Of a stretch of DNA of 64,000 nucleotides, positions 1 through 11,460 are shown piece by piece. How positions within the stretch are numbered: the stretch's first letter is position 1; the number at the start of each line of letters is the position of its first letter. Source of the stretch: Symbiodinium natans (Eukaryota; Sar; Dinophyceae; Suessiales; Symbiodiniaceae). The position numbers were made by a program, and so were the translations under genes. Where the stretch lies: contig CAJNDS010002347.1 of assembly GCA_905221605.1 (NCBI GenBank), positions 325,501 to 389,500 of the forward strand, given 5' to 3'. The notes under the pieces were generated by a model. That model worked only from the letters and a program-made list of their open reading frames with translations. It searched no databases and was not told the origin of the DNA.

Positions 1-231
1 GAAACCTGCGAAACCCTGCTGCTACGAGTAGTAGGTCCCCATCAAAACTTCCAGCACAAGCAGGACGAAGATTCCACGCCCAGCTTGGCTTTCAGTGCGA
101 TGACGCCACTCTTGCGTAGTGCAGCGAGCACCTACCCAGGGCGTGTGAGGCAACTTTGGAGGGCAAGCACGCCTAGTGGCTTAGAGCAAGCCCGACCCTT
201 ACGACAGTTTGAGACAAAAAAGGAGGTGAGA

Positions 232-767
232 CTAACGCTGCGATTTTGGCGATTGCTCTTCTGAGTCTGAGTCCAGGAGCCCCACAACCATCAGCGCTGA
301 GAAGTTGAGGAGGGAGCAGCTCCAGGGCCGAGAATCCCTGTCCGTCGCCTCATGGATTGAAGGGATGTTGGGGCTCGACGGCTCGTGGCTGGCCCGAAAT
401 TCAGCCAAGCTGCGTAGGTCAGGGACATGAAATAGATTATGGCCACGCCTCAGATATCTGCGGAATCTCGCAGCCAGAACTCCACTTCGACCTTCCGATA
501 TTGGGCTCCAATACCGAGACACAGCAAGCTTTCATGATGGACTTGGTCAGCGCTGAGAACTCCTGGGAACACGCAAGGAGTCTTGCACTGGTCGCTCATG
601 GGGAGGTAGCCAGATGATCCTTTTCGCATCTTTTTCGCTATGCAAGAAGAATGCGCTTTGAAGCCGATTGCGCTGAGCGCCGGATCCTGCAGGAGCCAAT
701 TGCTTGCGGTGGCATCCAGCATGAGCATAACCACCATGGCAACCTCAACATGGCAGCTCCACGTCAC
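232..767 (-). CDS. Possible exons of an unrecognised protein
   Basis: Two overlapping minus-strand open frames (450-767 and 232-522) read like protein, with a segment near LQDPALSAIGFKAH in the first and an acidic Ser-rich end (LLDSDSEEQSPKSQR) in the second. They are in different frames, so at least one intron would be needed to join them, and I could not fix it. The strand agrees with the other genes in the window. No domain is recognised. It could equally be non-coding. Confidence 0.2.
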
Positions 768-2950
768 GGAGTAGCAGTATAGCTGAGTAGCTGGGACTGA
801 GAGTACTCTTTAGAGGTACCCTGTTTGACTTACCTTGAAGCTCTTATTGCATCATTGGAAGCTGTACGGCGGTCCCAGGAGTCGAAAAGACACCCCGGGC
901 GACGCTGGCGGTCGAAGATGTTCTCGTCCACGTCCTGAAATCATCTCTCGCTGCCAGGAATGTGTTGCTTGAAGACTAGCTCTTCCCTTGACATCCCAGC
1001 GCTTCTTCCCCACCCTTCTGAAACTTCGAAACCCCTTTCTTTATCTTTTTTTCAAATGCCCTTCCCAGCCCTGGCTCCGGTGCAGGCGAGCGGCGCAGCA
1101 CGGCATGACGAAGAGCATCGCACAGTTGAGAACCAGGTACCCGAAGTCCTTCTTTTTCTCACAGAACGAACGAGAAAACGAGAGAGAGAGAGAGCAGAGA
1201 GAGCAGAGAGAGAGCACAGAGAGAGCAAGGACTGCTCGGAGAGCCACGTAGGCCACCTACGGGAGCACGTTGATATCGCAGCAAAAGCAGCGATGTGGCC
1301 TCGGACACCTTCTTCGAGAAGAAAGGCTTGTCTCCACCTAGCGAATGGCTGAGATAGGTCGAGATGCATTATGCATCTGTCAAAAGTCCCTTCGTCTAAG
1401 TGGCTCTTGTAGGCACGTTCGGCAAAAACGCCTCAGTGCCAAGTGGGCCGCAGTTGTCACTCTGTGATCCCATGTAGAGTGTATACTGATAACACCTCAG
1501 GCACTTGTTGGCACTGGGCCCTTGGCCACCAAGCACGTTCAGTAAGATCCAGCCTGCAAGTCAAAAGAGTCACGTGGCCCTCAGTCAACCCGGTTCGCTT
1601 TCTTGCCCGGGGCCTGCCAGCAAGACAAGTCCTCCAATGGCAACAGAAGGCAACAGCGGGTCCAAAGGAAGTGAGATGCTTGTGGGCCTGAACAGAAACT
1701 TAAGGAACTTAAAGTTACCTAACAGTCTCGAATAGTTTGGAGGGCCCTTCATTCGAGATGATTTCATGCTGCAACCAAGCGGGCTCACAGGGTCCTCGGA
1801 CATCTACTTGGTCGTTGGCCTTACCGTTGCGGTCTTGCCTCTCCTTCAGGGGTGTCAGAGGTCACTTGGAACAGAATCGGAATTCAACCTTACACCAACA
1901 CATACGCTCAAACACACATCGACATGTACACCCTTGCATACGTATAGAGCCGTGTAGAACCTTCAAGGTCTATTTGGTGCTGCCTCTCTTGCATTGTCTG
2001 CTGCACAAACTACTAAACTTGTCGCCCGGACTTCCAAAATCTGTCGGGCTTCATAAATTCATAATAAACGTTAAAGCTTACTCAGGTGGAAGTTCAGACT
2101 GTTGCCTCCCTCCGACCAGCCTCGCGAAAATTCTGGGAAACCCTCGATTGGGACGCTCTGAGGCCTTCCTCGGATCCCTACCGGGGCCCTACCGGACCTA
2201 GGAAATCAAGACGGGCTCCTGGCCACCCCCACCGGCTCACCGAACTACCCGATGACTTCGCAACAAACCCACGGGCTTCACAAACAGCTAGCACACGAGC
2301 ACAGACAACAAGTGCGCACTGCCAATCAAGGCGCACACGCACACACAAGGCCTTAGGGCCCCTCCAGCAAAACCTAAACAACCTCTGCATCCCCCAAGGT
2401 CAGCTGGTCACCTACGACGCGGGATCAGCGCTTCGTGCATCTGGACCCGCGGTCGCTTTCTGCATCTGCAACCCAAGTGGCCCAAGAGTGCGGAGTTATT
2501 GTTTGGTCCTTTGTTTTTGTTTTTGCCCCTTCTTTGGGCGAAGGATTTGCATTACACAACTGGGTTTCCAAGGGATTCGCATGTTTTTGAGGCGACCGTT
2601 TTTCCAACCCTATACTCTACTGAAGAAAGTTGCTTTGAGTTTGCACTTTTTTGACCATTAATGTTTGTGATTTTTTGTTTACGAGTTGTGGATTGGGATT
2701 TCCCAGTGATGAAGAAGGCTATCGGAGAGGGGGAGAGACTTGGTGTGGTTTGCGTGGCCTGTATGGCCTGTACGTCCCAAACGAGGGAAACGTACACGGC
2801 AGATGCGGGTGTGTCTTGTGCGTATTCTTCAATTCGAAAAAAAAGCGCCCTAAATACAGAGACTACGCCTGCGGTGTTCCGCGTCGACCCTTCTCTGGTC
2901 TACGGTCTGTGTTTGAACGTCCTAAACCCTGCTTTGAGCCCCGGGCCTGC
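768..2950. other. Stretch without a supported gene
   Basis: I see no convincing exon here. It holds a purine run of GAGAGA and GAGAGCA units at about 1183-1228, and short open frames on both strands that look like chance. A plus-strand frame of 191 codons at 2086-2661 has no recognisable domain. Confidence 0.4.
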
Positions 2951-3571
2951 CTTGAGCCACATGAAGAGGAAGCAGCTGAGAGCCACCATGGAGATGGCCT
3001 GTTCAGGTAAAGCCTCAGGCTTTGGCCCTTTTGAGCCTTTTAACCCTTTTGAGCCCTTTAGAGACTTTTTGAACTCGGCCACTGGGCGTGGGATTCGTAG
3101 GACCCAACAGTTGCACCGCAACAACCAACAACCGAGGCGTGAGTGGAAGTTCTGCAAGAAAAACATACGATCCCCAAAACCAAAGCCTGGTGCGTGCTGT
3201 GCGACATTCGGGTTTTTAAAACCTTCAAGAGGGGTTCCCGGGGTTGCCTGCCATTGCTCTTGAGAGTAATGTCGCGAAAGCAGGTGTGCAGAGACCAGCG
3301 CTACCAGCGGCAGCCGCAGCCTCAACCGACAGAAGTGCCAGGGCAAGGTTAGGTGAGCCGCAAAGCCGGAACGATTTTAGTGCCACCAAAGCTCTGTCCG
3401 AAGATTTTGATAGTGCCAGCATTGAAGTAGCCCACCGCCTCACCGCTCAACGGGCGGTCGTCGCAAGAAAGAACCCATTCCGAATCTCCGAGCTGATGGC
3501 CCGCATCTTCATGGACATCCCCACACCGAAGAAGAGGCAGACAGGGACGAACTCGAGGAACTTCTCGTAGT
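2951..3571 (-). CDS. Exons of a multi-pass membrane protein (fragment)
   Basis: Two minus-strand pieces look like membrane-protein exons. One, about 3456-3571, follows a TCTAG acceptor and holds a hydrophobic stretch (FVPVCLFFGVGMSM) and then a basic, cytosolic-looking segment (MKMRAISSEIRNGFF). The other, 2951-2998, is a 16-codon exon bounded by CAG|G and AAG|GC that encodes AISMVALSCFLFMWLK, a good transmembrane helix. Sequence between them (3225-3443) is open in another frame and may add an exon. The helix spacing is reminiscent of ion channels or transporters, but I cannot assign a family. Start and end are unknown. Confidence 0.4.
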
Positions 3572-4387
3572 CTAGACCTTAACTACATATGTGTCTCCCA
3601 AACATTTCTCACCAAAACACGCTGGAAAAACCCCCAACCTCAACCACGACGTGCTGTCTAGAGGCACTCCCGCACGGCCTCCAAGCCTCCCGAGTTCCCC
3701 TGCACTGCCAAGCCTGCCCATTGCGCAGTGAAACAAGAGGAGTCAGAAGCCAATGCTCAGCATCTCTTCAGCCAGCTAATCGCAGAGCTGATTGCCCTGC
3801 GCTAAACCTGCCTACGACGATGGCGAAGAAGGGTTCCACCACGAGCACCGACTGTCCTGAAGAACGTGGCGGCTGAGGAGAAGATGTAGGCAGAGTGCGA
3901 GGCCTTGCTGAGAGTTGGATGCAGGGTGCTGTGGGCCAAGCGGCGAACATACCGCCTGCCCACTTCGCCGTGGGACGTGCGTCCTTCAGCCCAGTCGATT
4001 ACGAACGCTTGGCCTGGCCGAGGAAAACCGAAAGCGCACGCACGCGCACACGAACGCATGCGCGCACGCAAACACACGCAAAAGCACGCAAAAACACGCT
4101 CACAACCAGCCTACATCCACCAGGCCGAAGAGCAGCAGGAAGAACCATTTCCGCCTGGGTGATGCACCAGGCGTCATGAAATTCGGTTCCCAGAAGCACC
4201 TTCTGCGAGTTACCTTCTGGCTCCAAGGGGCTGGGTCCCCATGGGCGATGTGTGAGCAAGTGCCTCAGGGATCCGAGGGCTGCTTCACAAGGCTTCACAT
4301 TGACATGTCTCTCACACCCATGCAGCTCCTAAACAATACCCTACAACCTCAAAACCCCTCATGCCATCTCAAGGCCTAAACTCCTAA
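3572..4387. other. Low-information stretch with CACGCA-rich tract
   Basis: Positions about 4036-4100 are a degenerate run of CACGCA, CACACG and CAAAAACACG units. The minus frame 3802-4077 has a short hydrophobic segment (AYIFSSAATFF) that might be an exon of the neighbouring membrane protein. Otherwise nothing is supported. Confidence 0.3.
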
Positions 4388-5174
4388 TCATCCCAAACCC
4401 ATCCCCGGAGCACTCCTGCAAAGTTTCTTGGCTCCTTGTGGCCAGAAAGAGGCCGCCGAGCGCTCCTCGACTGCGTCCCACGAGCTCGGATTCGGTTCGA
4501 GCTTCTTCGACTTGCAAAAATAACGCACAAAGACAAATGACAAAAGTGCTACTCTGCACTTCTTGATGCCCAAGGTAGGGTCTGAAGTTTTTTGCGAGGT
4601 GGCACATTCATTCACCTTAAGTTCTTATTGTTACTCTTCCTCTTCTGTTTCTTCCCCCCCCCCCCATGGGTGCCAACTTACGAAGGCATCCAGGGTGCTC
4701 CCTCCGTTCACGCTCTCTGCCATCTCTTGCAAGCGGCCGAGGAGTCCCACGAACGAGCGGGACGAGCTCCAGCGGCGCCGTCTTCCCATCAGCTCTCGGC
4801 TTGGCAGCTTTGGCCAAGCTTTCTCGAGCTCCAGCGGCACAATCGGCACGACCGCCATCTCCTTCGCCTCCCCACTTCCATCTCGGCTTGGCTTCTTTGG
4901 CCAAGCCGGCGCGGCGACAGCATGCATCACTCGAAAAAACGGTCTCGTGTTTCGCTACACGGAAAACACATCCCGTCTCTGTGTAGCATGTTGGTTGGCT
5001 CGGGCGTGTGGGCTTGGGGGGTTCGATCACGTCCTTTTGCAAGCGCCACTCGTGGGCATGAATCCTCTTCATCCACATGTCGTTGCAGATGTTTGCTCTT
5101 ACTGCGCTTGCCTGTAACTCGAATTCTGAGCAACTGCAAGAGGCAAGCAAACTGGCATCACAGAGACTGAGCAT
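4388..5174 (-). CDS. Possible exons of an unrecognised protein with repeated segments
   Basis: Several minus-strand frames look coding. The 4617-5174 frame begins with a helical stretch around MWMKRIHAHEWRLQKDVIE. The 4631-4930 frame ends near LGRLQEMAESVNGG. A last piece at 4388-4515 starts after a TTTTGCAAG acceptor and reads SKKLEPNPSSWDAVEERSA. Two imperfect copies of a LAKxAKPR-type segment lie near 4800 and 4890, so part of the region arose by local duplication. Splice joins are unresolved and no domain is recognised. Confidence 0.3.
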
Positions 5175-5608
5175 TCAGCCAAAGCTTCAAATCCCCCTCA
5201 AACACCCTAAGAAACCCAAAGCGTCTCAATCATGAGGTCACGCACAGGCGGGCGCACTGGTTCAGCTGTCCCTGGCAGGTTGCTTCGCTGTCCCAAAGTC
5301 GGATTTGGCTTAGGGCTCAAGGCACAATGCTGGACACACGCTTTAGTGCGAAACCCTGCAAGCCAAACAGAAAATGCTGGCAACTTCTGGATTTTCAGGA
5401 AGGACGTTACAGGCTGGTTCGGGTCAGGCGCGACTCTACCTCTCGTTCTCGCACGTGCGTGCAAACTTCTTTGCGCTCAATGGCAAATGCTGCTGAAGTG
5501 CTCGGAACGTTCTGTTCAACAAAGTCCAAAAATCCTAAACCGCTCAACCGAGGCCAGTGTTGCAGCGAGCTTCGCTTGCATCGCCTGAACGCACCGCCAA
5601 GCAGGGCT

Positions 5609-6273
5609 TTAGCTAGGGTTCAGGCTTCCGGCGTTAAGTCGCGAATTCGGGGAGCAGAAAAACAAAACGGCGCCTCGGAGAGGTTCGCAGCTGCTGCCTG
5701 CACACTGACTCGTGCTTGAAAGTCTGGAGTTGGCGTTGAGCAAACAAACGTACAGGTGAGAACAGGATGCAACGGAACGGATGCCAATTTTTAGCACGAA
5801 GTCTCGGTGGCACCTGCTGGTGTAGGGCTGCGTAAGGATCAAGGGAGCCATACCCGCTTCCTGAAGCTGAGCAACACACCTGCGGCAGCGCACAGAGGAA
5901 GAGCTAAGGCCACGACCATACGCATTCATGTATGGATTCATGTACCTGCCGCTCCATACTCGCAAAGTGTTCCAAACAGCAAAAGAACTTTGCGCGAGGG
6001 CACGCATTGTACGAATTCCATGGCAGCTGGCTGCCATAAGAACCTCGAGATTGGGAGAGGCGCAACGGGGCAAAAGCGGAACGTGCTCGTTGAGAGCTCG
6101 ACTCTGTCTGGCAACAGCGGCGGCCGCTTGCATCCTTGGGGGTGCAGAAGCTTGCGTGCGAAAGGCGCTGAGCACAGCAGAAACCCATCTTCCGCCGTCT
6201 CCCTTGCTTTTTTGCAACTGGAGCTCTGTGTCATGGCCTGCATGTAGGCCGCAGCCTGCAGCTTTAGGTGCAT
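5609..6273 (-). CDS. Possible exon(s) of an unrecognised protein
   Basis: A minus-strand frame is open for 202 codons (5609-6217) and reads like protein, with segments such as RVWSGRYMNPYMNAYGRG and GMAPLILTQPYTSRCHRDF. A second frame (5938-6273) opens with MHLKLQAAAYMQAMTQSSS from a true ATG and may be the preceding exon. No known domain. A CxxC pair (RCRRCVAQLQ) is visible but isolated. The length is above what chance usually gives here, which is the main support. Confidence 0.3.
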
Positions 6274-6895
6274 TGCTAGAACCCCCTCACCACGGAAAGA
6301 TGAAGAGCTTCAAAATGCTCTTTAACACAAAGAGCTCTCTAAGAAAGGAAGAAGGAAGAGGAGGGGGGGGGGGAGGGTGACAATGTGACAACACATTCAG
6401 GCAGAATGCAACCTACGAGGCGCCTGCATGGCCGCCTGCTGTTGGCCTTCTAGCAGCCGGGTGCCCGAGGCCAGGGCCTCACACGGAGAGGCAGAGGACA
6501 CACAAAGCTGTGTTCAAACCAAAAAAAGGAAAGCAAAAGAAAAAAAGAGAGAAGAGTTGAGTGCCGTGAGTGAGTGTCTCTCGTAAAATCAGCCCCTATC
6601 TTCTTCTTCTTCCGGGCTTGAGGGTCCCCGAAGGTCTCCCCTCCCCTCGCGCTGGGCGCGCCCTGGGTTCGCGGTCCTAGTCGGTGTGAAACGACGTCAC
6701 AAAAACGTGAGGCTTCCCCTGGAACAGAAAACAAACCACGCAACCAATCCTACACCACAAAGTACAGATGATTTGCCGGATTTCTCACATGGGTTTGGTT
6801 CGGGCAAAAACGTGCACTCTGAGCTCTTATGGGTGGGTTAGTGACTACCTTGCCCTCGACTTGTGGCCCGAACATCCCAAGTGCAAGTTCTTTCC
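6274..6895. other. Stretch without a supported gene
   Basis: It contains an 11-G run near 6362-6373 and some A-rich sequence near 6520-6550. No exon is supported on either strand. Confidence 0.4.
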
Positions 6896-7062
6896 TTTGA
6901 TGTACTTCTACTTCTTCCTCCTCCTCTTCTTCTTCTGCTTATTCTTCTTATTCTTCTTCTTCTTCTTCTTCTTCTTCTTCTTCTTCTTCTTCTTCTTCTT
7001 CTTCTTCTTCTTCTTCTTCTTCTTCTTCTTCTTCTTCTTCTTCTTCTTCTTCTTCTTCTTCT

Positions 7063-7109
<47 letters not shown>

Positions 7110-7130
7110 TTCTTCTTCTTCTTCTGTTTC
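6896..7130. repeat. (TTC)n / (GAA)n microsatellite, about 230 bp
   Basis: It is nearly pure TTC from about 6945 to 7122, with a few interruptions (TTA and CTC at the left, TTCCTC at 7081). Open frames of poly-Phe, poly-Leu and poly-Glu running through it are products of the repeat, not genes. Long GAA/TTC tracts are known to form intramolecular triplexes. Confidence 0.97.
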
Positions 7131-8351
7131 GTCTTTCTTTCTTGCCGAAACCGGCATCTTCACCGAACCTCCGAGCGCCCCTTCGCCATCCTCAAGCGTC
7201 CTGGACTTTCCCTACGCCTCATGCTGCTTCCCTCTTTTGGTGGTTCCTTGGTGCCTCCTTTCTTCCTGCCTCCCTGCCTTGCAGCGCGCACCCTCTGCCT
7301 CTCGCTGCTTCTGCCTCTGCTTCGGCGTGTTCTTCTTGACAGCGCCGGGCCCTCAGAGGGAACCAAAACAGGCGTGGTCCCAACGGGAGTCGCACGTGAA
7401 ACTAAACCCAGCTGCCAACAGTAAGCGGATGAAACTTCAGGGGAACTTCGTTGTCAGGATACCCGAAAAGAGGCAGATTGAGTAGCTGTGGTCCAGAGTC
7501 TTGGACTGTCGGCTTCATATCTGTCGTTTATGCGCGCGCGCATCAACAGTTCCAATTGAAGTAGGCACGGCCAATCCATTTCGCGCTCTCTCTTTCGTTC
7601 TCTCTCTTTTTCATTTGTTTTTCTTTCTTTTTCTTTCTTTCCGTTTTTCTTTCCTAACCGAACCCTCTCTCACTCCTATTCTCTTCTTGTTCGCTGGCTC
7701 TTTCTTCTGATTGCTTAACCTGCTGTCTTCACGCTTTACAACTCTTTACAGGTCACCGAAGACAACACACACTGCCTTCATAACAATGGCGCTTTGAGGC
7801 TTTACGACTTCTTCTGGCAGACAGCTTTCGCGCCTGCTGCTGTAGGAGGGCCGCCTCGCAAACACAGGGGGTTTGCAGTATAGGATCCCAGCGTCCGGGA
7901 GTGTGGGAGTGGTTTGGGAGGTGTGAGGGGGTCTGGAAAGATCCGAGAAGCCTTAAATAATTGAAAAGCGCCTAACGATGCTCTTGGGCACCTCACGGGT
8001 TTAACTTCATGCCCTTCCATGACTCCTCAAAGCACCTCTTTACTACCCAAGCGCTGCTGTCAGCACTGTGCGCATTCCTTTCGCAACGCACGTGCGTCCG
8101 CCACTCGTGCAGAATGCAGGATCATGTAGACAAGATGTGATTTCAAGTATTTCAAGTCCACACCAATAAACAAAGTTGACTGAAACCGCCTGGGCAGCGC
8201 TAGGAGAGCTCGCCTTGCCTGCAGGGGGAGAGCATGCCAGCTTCTGTTGAGGTCCCCTGACGGGACCAAGGAACTCAACAAGGCTCAAGTACACCGAACG
8301 ATTAAAGTTTAAAGTTTAAAGCTCAGGGTCCCTAACAGGCATTGAGAGGCC
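7131..8351. other. Stretch without a supported gene; pyrimidine-rich tract
   Basis: Positions about 7580-7650 are a CT-rich run of CTCTCTTTC and TTTCTTTC units. The short direct repeat AAAGTTTAAAGTTTAAAG sits at about 8305-8322. No exon is supported. Confidence 0.4.
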
Positions 8352-9538
8352 CTAACATGTGAAATCCTCAGAAAGTTCTGGAGAAGCTCTTGAGAACGAC
8401 TGAGTTGAAACGACTGAAGTTGGAAGACTGAAGCCCACTCCCCCAGAGGGTTTTCCATCCCTCGGGTGGCCTGCGCTTAGAGCAGCAGCGGTCAATGACG
8501 AGCTCCAGTTCGTGCTGCCTTGGGGAGCCGCTGTTAGAGTTTCAGCAGAATTCAGGGATGCACCCGAAATTTCCCCTGGCCTGACGAAGGCGTTGCTTTG
8601 CCTCGATTCCAGACGTCTCGCACGTAACACGACGGTCCTCTACGGAGTCCTGCCGAGTCCTACTCTCTGGGGGACAGGCTAGCCGCTTCCATCTTCCTCA
8701 GAGAATGCATTGGGAACGCGACTCTTCTGTGCTTGGTATGACTGTACTGCATCATTCATGCTCCTCTCCCCCTCTCCCGAACACAATTCTTGGCGAGGAG
8801 AGGAGAATGATCGCAAGCTGGGAAAGCCAAGAAGCGGCATACTGCGCCCCAGCCACTTCTCGAAGCGGGCCTGGAGACCAAAGGAACCGAAGGGAATCGA
8901 TTCGAGGGTTGGTCGATCTGCACTTTGGTGCTGAGACAAGACACCCTCTCCAAGTTTTGGGTTTTCTGTCAAAAGGTCTGAAGACACCTTTTAGCAAATT
9001 TTTGACCAAGAACATCCTTTTGGCTCGATCTGGAAACTTTGGTGGGGGTCAAAGTGTCAATTTTTTACAGCGAGAAATGCGAAGGAAGCAAGGAAGCTTC
9101 CAACACCTTTACTGCTATTAGAGGTTTGAAACTGGTCTTTTTGGGGGCTGTTTTGGGAGCTCCAAAAAGTGTTTGAACTGGCGTGGCTTGAGGCCTCCCG
9201 AGGATCTTCGGAGGAGCTTCGGAGGATCTTTGGGGGGATCTTCGCGGATGCCTTCCCCTCCTCGTCGTCCTCTGGCGCGTCACCTTCCTTATTGGGTTCA
9301 GCTGGGATGAAGGGCTCCGAATCCTATGAGGCTGTGGAGCCCGAGATCCTCTCACGAAAGAAGCAGATGCGCTCTCGATGCGCCCTCTCCCTCTGATCTT
9401 CTGATCTTCCGGCTTTTCCTCGGTCGCCGGCCTGCGGCTCGGCCTTTTGCAACAAGGGCAACCCTTGCTTGCCAGATACCAATGCATGCGTTGAAATGCT
9501 TGACTTTCTACTTTTGATTTCAAATCATGTGTCACCAT
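8352..9538 (-). CDS. Possible exons of an unrecognised protein
   Basis: Three minus-strand frames read like protein: 9065-9538 (starting MVTHDLKSKVESQAFQRMH), 8679-8987 (TLESIPFGSFGLQARFEKWL and ending in an acidic SEEDGSG segment) and 8352-8630 (Ser-rich, ending SRASPELSEDFTC). They could be successive exons of one right-to-left gene, but no joins are fixed and plus-strand frames overlap part of the region. No domain is seen. Confidence 0.2.
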
Positions 9539-11274
9539 GTGGGAATATGCCCTTCAGAGGACGAGAGGCGCTCGTTGGTGCCTCTCGGTCGACCTCAGAA
9601 AAAACTGAGACAGCGTTGAAGCGGCCGCGTTGTCTTAGTCTTAGCGCCCATACATGCAGCTGACAAACTGCTCACACACATGATTTCGGACCCACTTCCC
9701 ACCCCTTCCCCCGGTCTTGAAATCTGCGAGATGGCATGCTGGGGCCCCTGCATCACCATCCCGGCCCGCCTGCGTCAGACCCGACAATCCCGCATCGCTC
9801 GAGTGTGGCAAAGTCGCTAAAAACTGGGGAGCCTTGGACCTCCGTCTGCCGCCCTCCTCATCACCTGCGCACGCCAGCCACATCCGGCATCACTATAGAG
9901 CTCTTTCACTACCGCTCTCCATCTGTCCATCTGTCCATCCCTGTGCGCCTGCATTGCCTGCATCCTCTTCGTGCTTTTCCCGACCAGTGGCGATCCGCGT
10001 GAGGAGGATCGAGTCCTCGAGAACCCACACAAAACAAACTTCCAGCACTACCGATGCCACAAGCCATCGATCCGAGCGCTCTTCTCAGGGTCTGCAAAAC
10101 CCTGGTAGCTATTGGCAACTCCAATCCAAAAGGTGTGACGACCGAGCGGGGGGTGGCAACCGGGGCACAGCTAATCATATTGGGGTCAAACAAGTCAAAA
10201 AACGGCCTTATTGAGCTTTGCCGCTACAAGGTTCTCCAAGACTCAGCCACAACAAGCCTAAACTCAATCGAGCCGCTCGGCCGCGTTAAACCTTCGCGAG
10301 GGTCCGGTCCGGCCTTGTTGTCCTTGTCCACGATGGGATCCAGGTCGGGCGGCTTCACAGTGGAGGCCTAAACTTAGCAGATTCAGTATTCGCAGCCCTT
10401 CAGAAAACTATAGTCTACCGTAGCTCAGCTAGCAACACTGAACATGTAGCAGCGCCACAGGACCGCGGGTGCATCTTGGTCTTCTGAGTCGGAGGCCGGC
10501 AGGCGGGAGATGGAGAGCAGCTGGGCCTGCCACCATGAGAAGCATTTTTACCTGGATCCTTCTCTGCGGGCTTCTCTCCAGAAGTACATTCCAGGCATAC
10601 CCGGTGGGACGTGGCTGACTTGAAACCTAGCAACCCTTACCGGCCCTTACCTTGAGGGTGGGGAAAGTCAATGACACATACTTAGTACCTCGGCTCTCCT
10701 TGGGCCTCGGTTGCTTTGGGCCGTCTGCTGACAGTCTTCATCGTCCCCTCCCTTCCGTGACGTGGCCTTCTCATAGCGGATGACTTTGGGCGAGTTTGCC
10801 TCACATTGTCAGACAGAAATGATTATGTCTGATTATGTGAAAGCTGCGCAACGGAACATGGATCCCCGATGTGCTCTCTCCGACTCTGCGCCTTGAGCAT
10901 CTTCATGATGGCACCGCCCACATCCTCTTCGGCCTCTTAACAATGGCTAACAAGGGTCAGCTGTGTAGCGTACTGAAGAGATCACCATGCTTTTGCATTC
11001 CGCCATTGGCCATCTTGGCCTCGTCGTCGCCAGAGTGGCTACCTTCGGCCTCAGACTCTCGCATGGCTTGAGGCTCCACCTCCGAACCTCCCGATCAACT
11101 CGGGCTTGGGTCCGTGCAGCCTCGGCAGAGCCCTTCTTATGCTTACCTTTGCCTGCGCCAGTTGGGGGTTCACAGGTCCGCGAAGGTCCCTTGGCCAAGG
11201 CAAAAGGTGCCTCTCCCTTTGCTCTTTCCGTCGCCCTCCTCGACACAGCAGGAGAATGCACTAGGACACTAGGA
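9539..11274. other. Stretch without a supported gene
   Basis: Open frames occur on both strands, for example plus 10054-10371 and minus 10415-10633. None has a domain or splice context that I can defend. Confidence 0.35.
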
Positions 11275-11460
11275 ATACACTCATACACACACATACACAC
11301 ACATACACACACATACACACACATACACACATATACACACAGATACACACAGATACTCGCACACAGCCGCACACATATACACACACACACACCACAAACA
11401 CACACCCACACACACACACACACACACACACAAACACCAACACCAACACCAACACATTTA
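11275..11460. repeat. CACACATA / CA-rich microsatellite
   Basis: It begins with repeats of ACACACATAC at 11278-11360, continues as (CA)n around 11370-11430 and ends with AACACC units. Frames of alternating Val and Cys on the minus strand and Thr-His on the plus strand come from the repeat. Confidence 0.95.

Noticed and set aside
6768-7424. Long plus-strand frames of poly-Phe and poly-Leu, and a poly-Glu minus frame
   Set aside because: They exist only because the TTC repeat has no stop in any frame.
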